DNA of 64,000 nt from Muribaculaceae bacterium (lineage in GTDB: Bacteria; Bacteroidota; Bacteroidia; Bacteroidales; Muribaculaceae). The DNA lies in contig JAGCCU010000006.1 of the NCBI GenBank assembly GCA_017651515.1, forward strand, positions 1-64,000, in the 5' to 3' direction. A model generated the notes under the pieces. It worked only from the letters and a program-made list of their open reading frames with translations, did not search any database and was not told the origin of the DNA. The position numbers and the translations under genes were made by a program. This document shows positions 1-9,440 of this stretch, piece by piece. Numbering within the stretch: the first letter of the stretch is position 1; every line of letters begins with the position of its first letter.

Positions 1-1
1 T

Positions 2-790
2 ACTGAGTTCGCGAAGGTGGCAAATGCCGACGGACGCATGATTCCCATTGGCCAGAACGGCAAGAGCGGTAAGTTTGTCACCACCTATGACCTTGACCTC
101 GAGACGGGCGACATCGACCATAAGCTGATTCCAGTTAATGCTGACTGGGATGAAGCTGCAAAGGCTTATCCAGCAATGGACCGCTGGCTGGCACGCTTCA
201 AAAACGGTGTGGATTCGTTGATGAACAATCCTGTGGGCGAGTCGGTACGTTTTATGAAGAATTCAAGCGCTGCGGCTCAAAATTGGGTGAGCGATGCCAC
301 GATGGCCATCATTCCTGGCTTGTCGGGAATTAAGGATGTTCAATTTGCCATCATGAACAAGGGTGGCATCCGCACCGATATGCCGCAGGGCACGGTGACC
401 GAAGGGTTGCTCAGTTCGATGTTCCCATTCGACAACCGCTTCATGGTGCTGGAAATCAATGGACAGGACCTTCTCGATGCACTGAAGGTGATGGCTGGCC
501 GTGGCGGTGATGCCGTGAGTAAGGAACTTAAGGTGACGTTCAACGACAAGGGTGAAATAACCTCGGCGAAGGTTAATGGCAAGAAAATTGATCCTAAGAA
601 GAAATACCGCTTGGTAACAATCGACTATCTTGCCAATGGTGGCGATTATATGGTGCCACTCAAGAAGGCCGAGCGACTTTATGAGGATGATGTGAAGTAT
701 GGCGAACACATTCTGAATTATGTAAAGCAACTTACTGCCCAAGGCAAGAAGATTGACAGCACCGATGAGGTGCGCATGCAGAAGAAGTGA
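2..790 (+). CDS. 5'-nucleotidase / UDP-sugar hydrolase family protein, C-terminal part (5' truncated)
   Basis: The reading frame is open from the window edge, so the true start lies upstream. The first ~75 residues look like the tail of a metallophosphatase domain, and the rest is the 5'-nucleotidase C-terminal domain that binds the nucleoside: an NKGGIR loop (about 360), FPFDN (about 425) and the signature NGGDYM near 640. Members of this family act outside the cytoplasm, releasing phosphate and nucleosides from nucleotides or UDP-sugars. In many Bacteroidota the two domains are encoded by adjacent genes, while here they seem to be in one frame, as far as the visible stretch shows. The product ends in MQKK. 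A separate promoter precedes the next gene. Family assignment is firm, exact substrate unknown. Confidence 0.85.
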   Translation, partial: TEFAKVANADGRMIPIGQNGKSGKFVTTYDLDLETGDIDHKLIPVNADWDEAAKAYPAMDRWLARFKNGVDSLMNNPVGESVRFMKNSSAAAQNWVSDATMAIIPGLSGIKDVQFAIMNKGGIRTDMPQGTVTEGLLSSMFPFDNRFMVLEINGQDLLDALKVMAGRGGDAVSKELKVTFNDKGEITSAKVNGKKIDPKKKYRLVTIDYLANGGDYMVPLKKAERLYEDDVKYGEHILNYVKQLTAQGKKIDSTDEVRMQKK

Positions 791-882
791 TGTAACTCAT
801 CATTGGGATTATATAATGAGTTGTCCAGTTATTGGGCGACTCATTATTATATAGATTAGTTTTCCAAATAGAAAAATTATCG

Positions 883-890
883 TAAATTTG
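883..890 (+). promoter_or_regulatory. Bacteroidota -7 promoter box for the GH3 fusion gene
   Basis: TAAATTTG matches the TAnnTTTG -7 consensus and lies 22 bases before the ATG at 913. A T-rich stretch (TTTT at 860-863) sits near the -33 position. Confidence 0.55.
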
Positions 891-912
891 TCGCGAGAAA
901 TAACAGATTAGA

Positions 913-3900
913 ATGAAAAGACGAATATTTATTGTTGCGATAGCAGTGGCAATGTCGTTGTTTGCCATGTTTGGCGCTGGTGTTCAGCCATCTTTGTTCA
1001 ATAATGTTGATAAAGCTGCTATGGAGGCTTGGGTGGATGCCCAAATGGCCGCGATGACACCTGAACAACGTGTGGCGCAACTGATGGTAATGGGTATTGA
1101 TCCACAAGACAATGAACCGACGCGCGCACTGATACGCAAATATGTAGCTGAGAATCGTGTTGGCGGACTTATTTATAATGAGAGTACGCTCGCCGAACAG
1201 ATTGCTGTTACCAACTATGCGCAGTCGCAGGCAGTTGTTCCATTGATGATTACCATCGATGGTGAATGGGGGTTGGCAATGCGTGTTGAAGGTTTGCCCA
1301 GTTTTCCACGCAATCTGATACTTGGTGCAGTTGACGATGATGCATTGCTATATAAGTATGGCCGTGAAGTGGCGCGAGAATTGCGTCGTGTGGGCATTCA
1401 TGTGAATTTCGCTCCGGTGCTTGACGTTAACGACAACCCGTTGAACCCGGTAATTGGTACACGTTCCTTTGGCGAAAGTCCTGAGATGGTGTCACGCCAT
1501 GCCATAGCTTATGCGCGTGGCTTGGAGGACGGTGGCGTGCTTTCGGTAGGTAAGCATTTTCCGGGACACGGTTCGTCAATTGAAGATTCACACAAGACGT
1601 TGCCACTTATCAGCAAGTCGATGAAAGAAATCAACACATGTGAACTTGTGCCGTTCCGTGATTATATTGCTGCGGGACTATCGGGCATACTCACTGCTCA
1701 CCTCAATGTGCCGGCTATCGACAAGAGTGGGCGTCCCACTACGATGTCGGAGCATTGTGTCACTGACTTGCTCAAGAATCAGCTTGGCTTCGAGGGACTG
1801 GTATTTACCGATGCCTTGAGTATGGAAGGTGCCAAGCGCAATATAACTGGTTCGCCTTGTGTCAACGCCTTGTTGGCGGGCAATGATATACTGCTGATGC
1901 CCGCCAATGCTGATGCTGAAGTGAAAGCCGTGATGTCCGCCATTGCTACAGGCACATTAAAGCAAAGCGACATCGACGAGCATTGTCGGAAGATGCTTCG
2001 TTATAAATATGTGCTTGGACTCACTCAGCGTCAACAGGTATCGTCATCAGGTGCCATGAATGCGATAAACGGCGGAAATGCCAATGCGTTGCAGCATGAA
2101 CTGGCTGCTGCATCGGTGACAGTGATTAAAAATCACGACGATCTGCTCCCGTTGCGTAACCTTCAGAGCCGCCATATTGCCGTTGTGACGATGGGAGATT
2201 CACGTGGTGCGAAATCGATGCTCTTCAAGCGAGCCTCCGACTATGCCGATGTGACATCCTATTCGTGGCAGCAAGGTGAGTCGGTTACAAGTTTGGCCCA
2301 GAAGTTGGCTGACGGCAGATATAATGTGATATGTGTGGCAGTGTGCGATGCTTCTGCATCGACCTGCGAAGCTTTACGTATGCTTGTGAAGAAGTGCAAG
2401 AATATTGTTCTCACGGTTATGAGCAAGCCATACGAGATTTCGCGCTACGGCGAGTCAATAACGAGCAATCATGTAAAAGCAGCTTTGGTGACATATCAGA
2501 ACGATGACCTAGCTCAGGACTATGCCATGCAGACAATATTCGGAGGCAATGCCGCCAAGGGCGTTCTCCCTATATCGGTGAAATGTGGCAGCAAAACCTA
2601 TAGTGCCGGTCATGGCATACATTTTGCGGCTAACCGTCTGGGCTATGGAGTTCCCAGTGAAGTTGGAATAAATGACCGATTGTTGAGTCAAATCGACTCT
2701 GTTGCCAGATTGGGCGTACGAGAGAAGGCATTTCCCGGTTGTCAGGTGCTTGTGGCTCGTCATGGGAAGATTATCTGTCAAAAGTCATACGGTGAGATAG
2801 ATTTCGGCAGCGGTATAGCCGTCGATGACAATACATTGTTTGGCTTGGCTTCGGTATCTAAAGCCACTGGTACGTTGTCGGCCGTTATGAAGATGTATGA
2901 CGAAGGCAAAATCAAGCTTGATGAACCTGTGAGTAAAGTCATCACTGACCTGCGTGATGGAGACAAGGCCGATCTCACTTTCCGTGACTTGCTATATCAT
3001 GAAACAGGTATGCCGGCATCGCTTAACATGTGGACCATGATGATGGACAAGCAGTCTTATACAGGTTCCCTGATTGCCAATTCAGCCGATGATAATCACA
3101 CAATAAAGATAATGAATGGTGCATGGGGACACAAGGATGCCCGGCTGCGTACCGATATTCTTTCGTCAAAGCAGACCGATCGTTTCAACATTGCCATTGC
3201 TGATGGCCTGTGGGGTGGGCGAGTGACCTATGACTCCATCATGCAGCGAATCTATCATGCCGACCTGGGCAAGAAGAAGTATCTGTACAGTTGTCTGAAT
3301 TTCTGCTTGCTTGCTGATGCTGTCCAGCGCTTGACAAAAGCTCCACTCAATTATTATGTCAACACCAAGGTATTTGCCCCGCTTGGTGCTTATCGCACAC
3401 TTTATCGTCCATTAACTCGTTTCCCGCGTAACCAGATTGCCTATACCGAGGTTGATACTTATCTTCGTCGCCAACACATACATGGATATGTGCATGATGA
3501 GCTGGCTGCATTCTCCGGGGGTGTTCAGGGCAACGCAGGTCTGTTCTCCAATGCGGCTGACTTGGCTAAACTGTTCCAGATGTGGCTGAATGGAGGAACT
3601 TACGGTGGTATACGCTTTTACAAGCCATCGACTATAGAAACGTTCACCACACAAAAGAGCGCCAACAGCCATCGTGGACTGGGCTTTGACAAGCCTGTGG
3701 TGGGTGACCCTGAAGCATCTAACACTTGTCCCGAAGCAACTCCTGAGACTTATGGCCACACTGGTTTTACCGGAACCTGCTACTGGGTGGATCCAAAGAA
3801 TGATATGTTCTACATCTTCTTGAGCAACCGCGTGAGTCCAACACGTAATAATCCTGCTTTCTCACGTATTAGTGCCCGCAGTCACATCGCTACGCTGATT

Positions 3901-3921
3901 TACAAGAATCTGGTGGAATAA
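913..3921 (+). CDS. Secreted glycoside hydrolase family 3 / beta-lactamase-fold serine hydrolase fusion
   Basis: A 1002-residue two-enzyme protein with an N-terminal signal or anchor segment (residues ~4-22). Residues ~30-370 are a GH3 N-terminal barrel of the NagZ type: KHFPGHG near residue 213 followed by DSH, and the nucleophile motif FTDALSMEGA near 299. A linker resembling the GH3 C-terminal domain follows (~380-570). From ~590 the protein is a serine beta-lactamase/class C-like fold: S647-V-S-K650 is the SxxK catalytic motif, YSCLN (near 795) the YxN motif and HTG (near 953) the third box. Family knowledge suggests removal of N-acetylglucosamine from peptidoglycan fragments plus a peptidase or esterase activity. 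This combined architecture is known in Bacteroidota. The substrate is inferred. Confidence 0.88.
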   Translation: MKRRIFIVAIAVAMSLFAMFGAGVQPSLFNNVDKAAMEAWVDAQMAAMTPEQRVAQLMVMGIDPQDNEPTRALIRKYVAENRVGGLIYNESTLAEQIAVTNYAQSQAVVPLMITIDGEWGLAMRVEGLPSFPRNLILGAVDDDALLYKYGREVARELRRVGIHVNFAPVLDVNDNPLNPVIGTRSFGESPEMVSRHAIAYARGLEDGGVLSVGKHFPGHGSSIEDSHKTLPLISKSMKEINTCELVPFRDYIAAGLSGILTAHLNVPAIDKSGRPTTMSEHCVTDLLKNQLGFEGLVFTDALSMEGAKRNITGSPCVNALLAGNDILLMPANADAEVKAVMSAIATGTLKQSDIDEHCRKMLRYKYVLGLTQRQQVSSSGAMNAINGGNANALQHELAAASVTVIKNHDDLLPLRNLQSRHIAVVTMGDSRGAKSMLFKRASDYADVTSYSWQQGESVTSLAQKLADGRYNVICVAVCDASASTCEALRMLVKKCKNIVLTVMSKPYEISRYGESITSNHVKAALVTYQNDDLAQDYAMQTIFGGNAAKGVLPISVKCGSKTYSAGHGIHFAANRLGYGVPSEVGINDRLLSQIDSVARLGVREKAFPGCQVLVARHGKIICQKSYGEIDFGSGIAVDDNTLFGLASVSKATGTLSAVMKMYDEGKIKLDEPVSKVITDLRDGDKADLTFRDLLYHETGMPASLNMWTMMMDKQSYTGSLIANSADDNHTIKIMNGAWGHKDARLRTDILSSKQTDRFNIAIADGLWGGRVTYDSIMQRIYHADLGKKKYLYSCLNFCLLADAVQRLTKAPLNYYVNTKVFAPLGAYRTLYRPLTRFPRNQIAYTEVDTYLRRQHIHGYVHDELAAFSGGVQGNAGLFSNAADLAKLFQMWLNGGTYGGIRFYKPSTIETFTTQKSANSHRGLGFDKPVVGDPEASNTCPEATPETYGHTGFTGTCYWVDPKNDMFYIFLSNRVSPTRNNPAFSRISARSHIATLIYKNLVE

Positions 3922-3942
3922 GTAAAAGTAATATGGTTTAAC

Positions 3943-3979
3943 AAAAAAATGCATCCCGATTTTCGGGATGCATTTTTTT
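3943..3979. terminator. Bidirectional intrinsic terminator
   Basis: Inverted repeat GCATCCCG (3951-3958) / CGGGATGC (3964-3971) with a 5-base loop, flanked by seven A on the left and seven T on the right, so it works in both directions. It separates the convergent GH3 fusion and Omp28/T9SS genes. Confidence 0.95.
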
Positions 3980-4004
3980 GTCTAGAGTGAACTCAGTTTT
4001 GCTT

Positions 4005-6269
4005 TCACTTAATCACGACTTTTTTGCCATTGTTGATGTAAATACCGGCTGCAGTGGGAACACCACGCAACTTCATACCTTGCATGTTGTACCAAGTGTT
4101 GTCGGTGTTCTCAGTGGTGATGTCGGTGATTGCAGTAGGATCCAGCTTGGTGATAATCAGAGTGCGGCCGCGGCTATCAAGGTTGATTTCCAGCTTGTAG
4201 TTGCCGTTGGGAACCATGATGGCGTTGTTGTAGTTCACACCGTCCTCTTCGAGAGTGATGGGCTGGCCATAGAGTTCGTCGGTCATGATGAAGTCACCTT
4301 CACTTACGGCTGTGAAACGATAAGGAGCGATTGCATCCCAGTCGTTGCTGTTCTCAGCAAGCATTCTAGTAAAGCTGAAGTAACCAGTTTCACCTTCAAC
4401 ATAGATTTCGGCAGTATAAATTCCGTTGTCTAATGTCATAGGAACGCCCACTGAAGGATCCCAGCTGTTGCCGTTCACCTCACCAAGGATATAAACATCA
4501 TTGAGTTCTGGCACTTCTGGACCGAGGTCCTTGATGTCGATCATTTCAGCATTGATAACATCTTTGTTGCCCGATCCTGTGCAGTTGATGAAAGCAACGA
4601 TGTGCATATTTTCGCTGTTCCATGCCTCGTTGAGCGTAGTAGAGAAGGTGTTGCTGTAAGTGGTTTCACCAGTCCAATTGATGGCATCGCCATATACGCT
4701 ATTGCTGATAACGTCGCGCATCACATGGTTGTGAGTATAGTTCTGATTCCATGAGCCATTGGAGAGCTGTTTTGCCACGAGCCCGTCTTCGGTGAGATAA
4801 ACGGTGATTGCAACCTTGTTGCCAAACACGGTGTTGAAGTCGGGCGAAGCATCACCGGCCACAGTTACGTTGAGCTGGCGTGTTTCGGGGTCGAAGGTTC
4901 CGCTGAGATTAATGTTGGCAAGGGCTGGAGTGGGGTTTGCATCGAGTGCCTCATCGCTGAGCATCTGAGCCACTTGTTGTGCATAACTGGCATTGTAGCC
5001 CAGTCCTGGCGACAGTTCACCATCATAAGGATGACGGTTGAATGAAGCGCTGGGGTATCCGGAGCATTCGAGATACGACATAATCTGGTTGCCCTCATTA
5101 GTCGTGAAGATGTCGGTTCCTGATGTCATGTCGCCATGAATAGCCACCCAGGCGATGTCGCCGCGCAGATTGCTCAGAGCTTCAAGCACATAAACTCCTA
5201 AGTAGCAGTAAGTGCAATACTGTGAGGTGAACTGCTCGACGAGTTGCTTTTGGCGTGGGAATCCATTGGTGTAAGCAAAGAACTCTTGAGAAACTTCTTC
5301 GCCTGTCACTTCTTCGCCTGCAGCATCAACAGCACGCATAGTGAGAGTGTGAGGGCCTGAGGCTATTCCGTTGAGCTGAACGGTTCCAGAGTAGTTTGTA
5401 GGTGCCATTGTAAGTTCCACAGGAGAGTCGAGCTGATCTACTTTCTGGTTATCGATGAGCACGTCAATGTGATAATTAGTGAGGGTTCCAATGCCGAAGT
5501 TAGACATGGTAAGTACGTAATTCAGGCCCATAGCTGCATCTGCATAAGAGTCACAGGTCAGGTTGTTGAGTTGCAAGTCATACTCAGGGAAGTTTTCATT
5601 TTCGACCACAGCCTGCACACTCAGGTTGCCATAGGAACTCAGACCAACGTCTTGCCACTGAGTGCTGCCTTGGATGCCATACATGTATGTGTCGTAGATA
5701 GTACCCTCCATTACAGCTGAGATGGGATAACAAGCATTAGTACTTCCTGAAAGTTGCTTGTACTGGTATCCCAGCAGGAAGCCTTGAATACCTTCGGTGC
5801 TGATGGTGTAAGGATTGTCTATTACCACTTCGTTCCATCCAGCCGTTGTGCTAGCCACGTTTTGTTCGATAACAGGTGTGCCTGTTGCAATTGTCGTGGC
5901 ATTGGTGACTGGAATGAGGTAAACTGCAGCACTAGAAACCGAAGCACACAAGCCGAAACGTATTTTCGTCACCGTTCCGCCTTCGAAATTCTGAACCAAG
6001 TCCAGTGGCAGGAAAGCACAGATTTTGTAAGTACCGGGGAGTCCGGTAAGTCCTAAACCGCTAGTGGCGAGCGCATCGCTTGTGTAAGGACCCATGTACA
6101 TTTCATTTTCGCCAAGGGCTTTCATCGGAGCCTTCATTACGTTGGGCTGAGAGAAAGTCATGACTGGATTGCGGCTAAGTAAGCCATTGTCGAGCACGAT
6201 TGCCTGACCATGTGCCATAGCCATGCCGGCAATGGCAACAATTGTTGTAAGTAATAATTTTTTAATCAT
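4005..6269 (-). CDS. Secreted Omp28-like thioredoxin-fold protein with type IX secretion C-terminal domain
   Basis: 754 residues beginning with a signal peptide (MIKKLLLTTIVAIAG...HGQ). The N-terminal third is a beta-rich adhesin-like region. Near residue 350 the segment EQFTSQYCTYC carries a CxxC motif in the context typical of Omp28-related proteins, a Bacteroidota family with a thioredoxin-like fold. The C-terminus (AITDITTENTDN... to ...NNGKKVVIK) is a type A T9SS sorting domain, so the protein is probably exported and attached to the cell surface. It is the last gene of a minus-strand cluster and starts 12 bases after its neighbour. The exact role is unknown; a surface thiol-disulfide function is an inference from CxxC. 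Confidence 0.82.
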   Translation of the reverse strand: MIKKLLLTTIVAIAGMAMAHGQAIVLDNGLLSRNPVMTFSQPNVMKAPMKALGENEMYMGPYTSDALATSGLGLTGLPGTYKICAFLPLDLVQNFEGGTVTKIRFGLCASVSSAAVYLIPVTNATTIATGTPVIEQNVASTTAGWNEVVIDNPYTISTEGIQGFLLGYQYKQLSGSTNACYPISAVMEGTIYDTYMYGIQGSTQWQDVGLSSYGNLSVQAVVENENFPEYDLQLNNLTCDSYADAAMGLNYVLTMSNFGIGTLTNYHIDVLIDNQKVDQLDSPVELTMAPTNYSGTVQLNGIASGPHTLTMRAVDAAGEEVTGEEVSQEFFAYTNGFPRQKQLVEQFTSQYCTYCYLGVYVLEALSNLRGDIAWVAIHGDMTSGTDIFTTNEGNQIMSYLECSGYPSASFNRHPYDGELSPGLGYNASYAQQVAQMLSDEALDANPTPALANINLSGTFDPETRQLNVTVAGDASPDFNTVFGNKVAITVYLTEDGLVAKQLSNGSWNQNYTHNHVMRDVISNSVYGDAINWTGETTYSNTFSTTLNEAWNSENMHIVAFINCTGSGNKDVINAEMIDIKDLGPEVPELNDVYILGEVNGNSWDPSVGVPMTLDNGIYTAEIYVEGETGYFSFTRMLAENSNDWDAIAPYRFTAVSEGDFIMTDELYGQPITLEEDGVNYNNAIMVPNGNYKLEINLDSRGRTLIITKLDPTAITDITTENTDNTWYNMQGMKLRGVPTAAGIYINNGKKVVIK

Positions 6270-6281
6270 AACACATTAAAT

Positions 6282-6974
6282 TTATATTTTGAGGATTATG
6301 TTAATTATCGCATTTACGTCCGACACGTCAATGATGCCGTTGTTGTCCATATCGCCGTTACCTGGATAATCGGTTACAGACTTGAGTTTAAGGATGATAT
6401 TGATAACGGCATTTACGTCTGACACGTCGATGACTCCGCTGCCATCTACGTCTCCAATAGAATACTCGGGCATTCCGTAATTGAAACGGACAGTGATTTT
6501 GGGACCGAAGCCTGTGGAAATATAATTAAGCCCTAACTGAGCCATCATTTCTATCTGAATCTGCGCCTCGCAGATTCCCTCTGCATCGGCAAACCACTCC
6601 ATTTGCAGGTCGCGGCTCTCACCAGGAGCCAATGTGCCACTGTTGGTCTGGTATTCGCCCACTGCTGGCAGAGGCATACAGTTCATAGGGAAGCAAATTT
6701 GGCCTGCGCCATTGTCCATGCGCGTGAGATTGACGTTTAGCCTAAGGGCTGCATTGTTTTCTGAGTTGTTCTTTATGAACAGTCCCGAATTAATTAGGTT
6801 AATCAATTCGCCTGTTCCTGGGTCTTCTTCCTGAATCAAGTCGGTAGCGTTAAACACTGCACCATCGACAATTTCGTTTCCGTCTTTGTCGATAAAGGCA
6901 AATGGGCAGTCCTGTGCCGTTGCCGTAAGGCTTGCCAGTACAAGAGTTAGAGTAAAAATAAGCTTTTTCATCAT
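6282..6974 (-). CDS. Secreted protein with C-terminal dockerin-type tandem EF-hand motif
   Basis: 230 residues with a signal peptide (MMKKLIFTLTLVLASLTATAQ). Residues ~22-165 form a beta-rich domain I do not recognise, with three cysteines at DC, ICF and NCM and a fourth at GICE. Residues ~170-230 hold two copies of a calcium-loop repeat, GDVDGSGVIDVSDVNAVINI and GDMDNNGIIDVSDVNAIINI, the dockerin type I pattern (D-x-D/N-x-D/N/S-G-x-I-D). No cohesin is visible nearby. In Bacteroidota such tails occur on many secreted proteins without cellulosomes. It lies between two Omp28 family genes, 4 bases after the upstream one, so co-transcription is nearly certain. Function unknown. Confidence 0.72.
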   Translation of the reverse strand: MMKKLIFTLTLVLASLTATAQDCPFAFIDKDGNEIVDGAVFNATDLIQEEDPGTGELINLINSGLFIKNNSENNAALRLNVNLTRMDNGAGQICFPMNCMPLPAVGEYQTNSGTLAPGESRDLQMEWFADAEGICEAQIQIEMMAQLGLNYISTGFGPKITVRFNYGMPEYSIGDVDGSGVIDVSDVNAVINIILKLKSVTDYPGNGDMDNNGIIDVSDVNAIINIILKI

Positions 6975-6978
6975 ATAT

Positions 6979-7794
6979 TTAATTTTCTGTTTCTAATTCA
7001 GTTTCAATTAATGCTTTCTTGACCACTTGCAGCACTCCGCTGTCATTATAGACAAAAGCAACAACCGAGACGTTGTCGGCGTTCCATTCACTGTCCAGGG
7101 TGATTTGGCTGGTCAATGCAGTTGTGTTTCCCTCGGTGATGTTCACATCCTGCCCCCAAGTTCCGTTAATTGCGCAGCGCAGCACATGGTTGTGGACATA
7201 TTCGCGGTCAGTGGAATTGTCGGGCATATACTGGAAAGCCACGATCCCATCTTCGACAATCCAAAGTTGCAGTTTTCCTGCAACGGTGCCATCGAGAGCC
7301 ATCATCGAGGTGGCTACGTCGAGCTGTCGTGTGTCGGGGTCGTAGTTTGTGACAACGTCTATCGAGACAGGTGCATTACTCTGTATTTCATTGTAAACCT
7401 GTGTTGCCCATTCGGTGTAGTCGGAAACCTTTCTTCGGTTAACCATTCCGATGGGCTGCCGGTCGAATTGCCAGTAAGCAAAGTATTCGTCTCCCTCATC
7501 AGTGCCCAGTGCGTAGCGCGTGCCTTTTGGTGAACGGGAGAATGGTCCGGAGTGAATACCAACTGCTATCACCGCTTCAGAGCCGTATTGTTCAATCAAC
7601 TGATCGATGGCAGCTGTGGCAGAAGGGCAGTTCACACACCGTTGGCCTGTGAAATCTTCAATCAGCACTGCACGCTGCACGGTGGCAGGCTTGACGTAGA
7701 TTAGCCTGTCGTCATCATCCACATTGTCGCATGCACTCAATGCCACTAGAACAATTGTTGCGAACAGTGAGAATATGTATTTATATCTTGTCAT
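6979..7794 (-). CDS. Omp28-related outer-membrane lipoprotein
   Basis: 271 residues from the ATG at 7794. A longer frame upstream begins with TTG and is unlikely. The N-terminus is a lipoprotein signal with lipobox ALSAC. Soon after, VLIEDFTGQRCVNCPSA shows the Omp28 signature with a CxxC motif, and the rest follows the thioredoxin-like Omp28 domain (VHNHVLR, also seen as THNHVMR in the T9SS-tailed paralogue). It follows the DUF6029 gene by about 11 bases. The paralogy with the gene at 4005-6269 suggests both act on the same extracytoplasmic thiol process, which is inference. Confidence 0.85.
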   Translation of the reverse strand: MTRYKYIFSLFATIVLVALSACDNVDDDDRLIYVKPATVQRAVLIEDFTGQRCVNCPSATAAIDQLIEQYGSEAVIAVGIHSGPFSRSPKGTRYALGTDEGDEYFAYWQFDRQPIGMVNRRKVSDYTEWATQVYNEIQSNAPVSIDVVTNYDPDTRQLDVATSMMALDGTVAGKLQLWIVEDGIVAFQYMPDNSTDREYVHNHVLRCAINGTWGQDVNITEGNTTALTSQITLDSEWNADNVSVVAFVYNDSGVLQVVKKALIETELETEN

Positions 7795-7805
7795 AATAAT
7801 CAATG

Positions 7806-9440
7806 TCAGAAGTTGTAGTTATACACAACGGTCACGCCTCGGCTGGCAGGTACGTAACGGCACACACCACCTGAGCAGTTATAGCCAGCGCGTGTGCGGC
7901 CGTAGCCCACTTGCAGTCGATGCGACTTGACGTTATAGGTAACCAGTCCCTGATAGTAATGGATGCCCGTGTCGCCACTGTTGTACATATCTGCAACGGT
8001 GAACATCCAGTGAGGTGATACCGAGAGTTCGAGCAGTCCGTAGAGCCAGTCTCCTTGGTCATCGTGAGTGGCAAGGTATTGTGCTTCACCGCGCAGGGTG
8101 AGTTTACGTGAGATGTAGTAGCTCACGTCGGCCACAACGATGTTGCTGTGAATGGTTCCGCCTTCGCCCTCAATACAAGTCTTGTTGTAGAACTGGTTCA
8201 TGTACATCAGGTTGAGTTTCACCTTGCGTGATAATTTTTTCTCAAATTGCAGATTAATGTCACGGTAGTAAGTATTCTTACCCCAACCCCAGAACGTGGC
8301 TTCCTTTCCGTCACTGCCCTTATCGGGTTCTGGTGCATCTACATTGTCAAGTGATTGTATGTGCGAGAAGTTAAGCCTTAACTTTGTTCCGTACTTTCCG
8401 CCTAACTTTGTGCCTTTTTTGAAAAGGTAGCTCAGTTCTGCTTGATATGCCCATTCTCCGTTGGCATTAGTGGCATAGGGATAAAGTGCCGGTAATGCGT
8501 AGGTGTGCTCAAGTGTGAACGCAGGCAGATGATTGATCATCGAGGATACACCGCTCATCGACCTGCGGCTGCGGAACATCATGTTCTCACTGCGCTTGGC
8601 CTGGACAAGTGCGCTGAAACCTTTCTGTGAATATGACATAGACAACATCTCAACGTGTCCAGGACGATATATGTATCCGTTGTCGAACGATGGGTCTTGT
8701 GACTTGTGGGCATATTCCAGCAAAATACTGAACGGCCCTTTCTGGAATTGTGTTCGAGCGTCCCAGGCGTTTACGTAGGTAGGGAAGTTGAGTTTGTGTG
8801 TAGCATCGACCATCAGGTCTTCCTGTGACTCATGCTTGTTGACCCACGAGAGCCCCAACATAAGGTGAGAATTGCTTTGCTTGAGGGGATTGATCCACTG
8901 TTCCAGCCCTAACTCAACATCGGCACCGGTGAGCCATGCCTTGTTCCAGTCCCAGTAACGGCGTTGTCTACCAGTGATGGCCTTGACAGTGATTCCGTCA
9001 AATCTAACTACGGCGCGGGCACCCAGAATGGAGTTATCCACACCTAGGCTGCGCTGTTCGTAGGCGCGCAGGATGAATCCGGAACCGAACTGCTCGTAGT
9101 TGGTACCGAGGGTCAGTTCAACGTGGTTGAGTTTGCCTTTGACCCAAAAGTTTGGCACACCCCAGCCCTTGAAGTCATTTTCAAATCCGGGCAGGGGATA
9201 CTTTGTAAATTCAAATCGTGCTCCAGCATCTACATAACGACTCGAAAGAGCCAGGTTGGCATAGGTGTTGGTGAGCACCTTGTCATCGGGCTTTTCCGAG
9301 CCGATTTTCTCGTCTTCCTGAGGAATGAGAATTTCGCTGTGAATGCTTCCAGAGAAGTTTATTTTTTTGTCTGTTTGTTCTTGCGCCAAAGAGGCAGCGG
9401 AAATTGTTGCAATGGCAGCAAGAATCAAGAGTCGTCTCAT
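7806..9440 (-). CDS. DUF6029 family outer-membrane protein
   Basis: 544 residues with a signal peptide (MRRLLILAAIATISAASLAQ) and a beta-strand-rich body ending in an aromatic residue (VVYNYNF), as expected of an outer-membrane barrel. The composition and conserved stretches (NFWVKGKLNHVELTLG, EQFGSGFILRAYEQRSLG) fit the Bacteroidota family DUF6029, commonly found beside TlpA and Omp28 genes. Its ATG overlaps the stop of the upstream thioredoxin gene (ATGA), so translation is probably coupled. No enzymatic motif is visible. It may form the outer-membrane component of the same system. Confidence 0.82.
   Translation of the reverse strand: MRRLLILAAIATISAASLAQEQTDKKINFSGSIHSEILIPQEDEKIGSEKPDDKVLTNTYANLALSSRYVDAGARFEFTKYPLPGFENDFKGWGVPNFWVKGKLNHVELTLGTNYEQFGSGFILRAYEQRSLGVDNSILGARAVVRFDGITVKAITGRQRRYWDWNKAWLTGADVELGLEQWINPLKQSNSHLMLGLSWVNKHESQEDLMVDATHKLNFPTYVNAWDARTQFQKGPFSILLEYAHKSQDPSFDNGYIYRPGHVEMLSMSYSQKGFSALVQAKRSENMMFRSRRSMSGVSSMINHLPAFTLEHTYALPALYPYATNANGEWAYQAELSYLFKKGTKLGGKYGTKLRLNFSHIQSLDNVDAPEPDKGSDGKEATFWGWGKNTYYRDINLQFEKKLSRKVKLNLMYMNQFYNKTCIEGEGGTIHSNIVVADVSYYISRKLTLRGEAQYLATHDDQGDWLYGLLELSVSPHWMFTVADMYNSGDTGIHYYQGLVTYNVKSHRLQVGYGRTRAGYNCSGGVCRYVPASRGVTVVYNYNF

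Noticed and set aside
263..742. Minus-strand ORF opposite the 5'-nucleotidase
   Set aside because: It lies fully within a conserved gene on the other strand and shows no family features. The same applies to the other long antisense frames.
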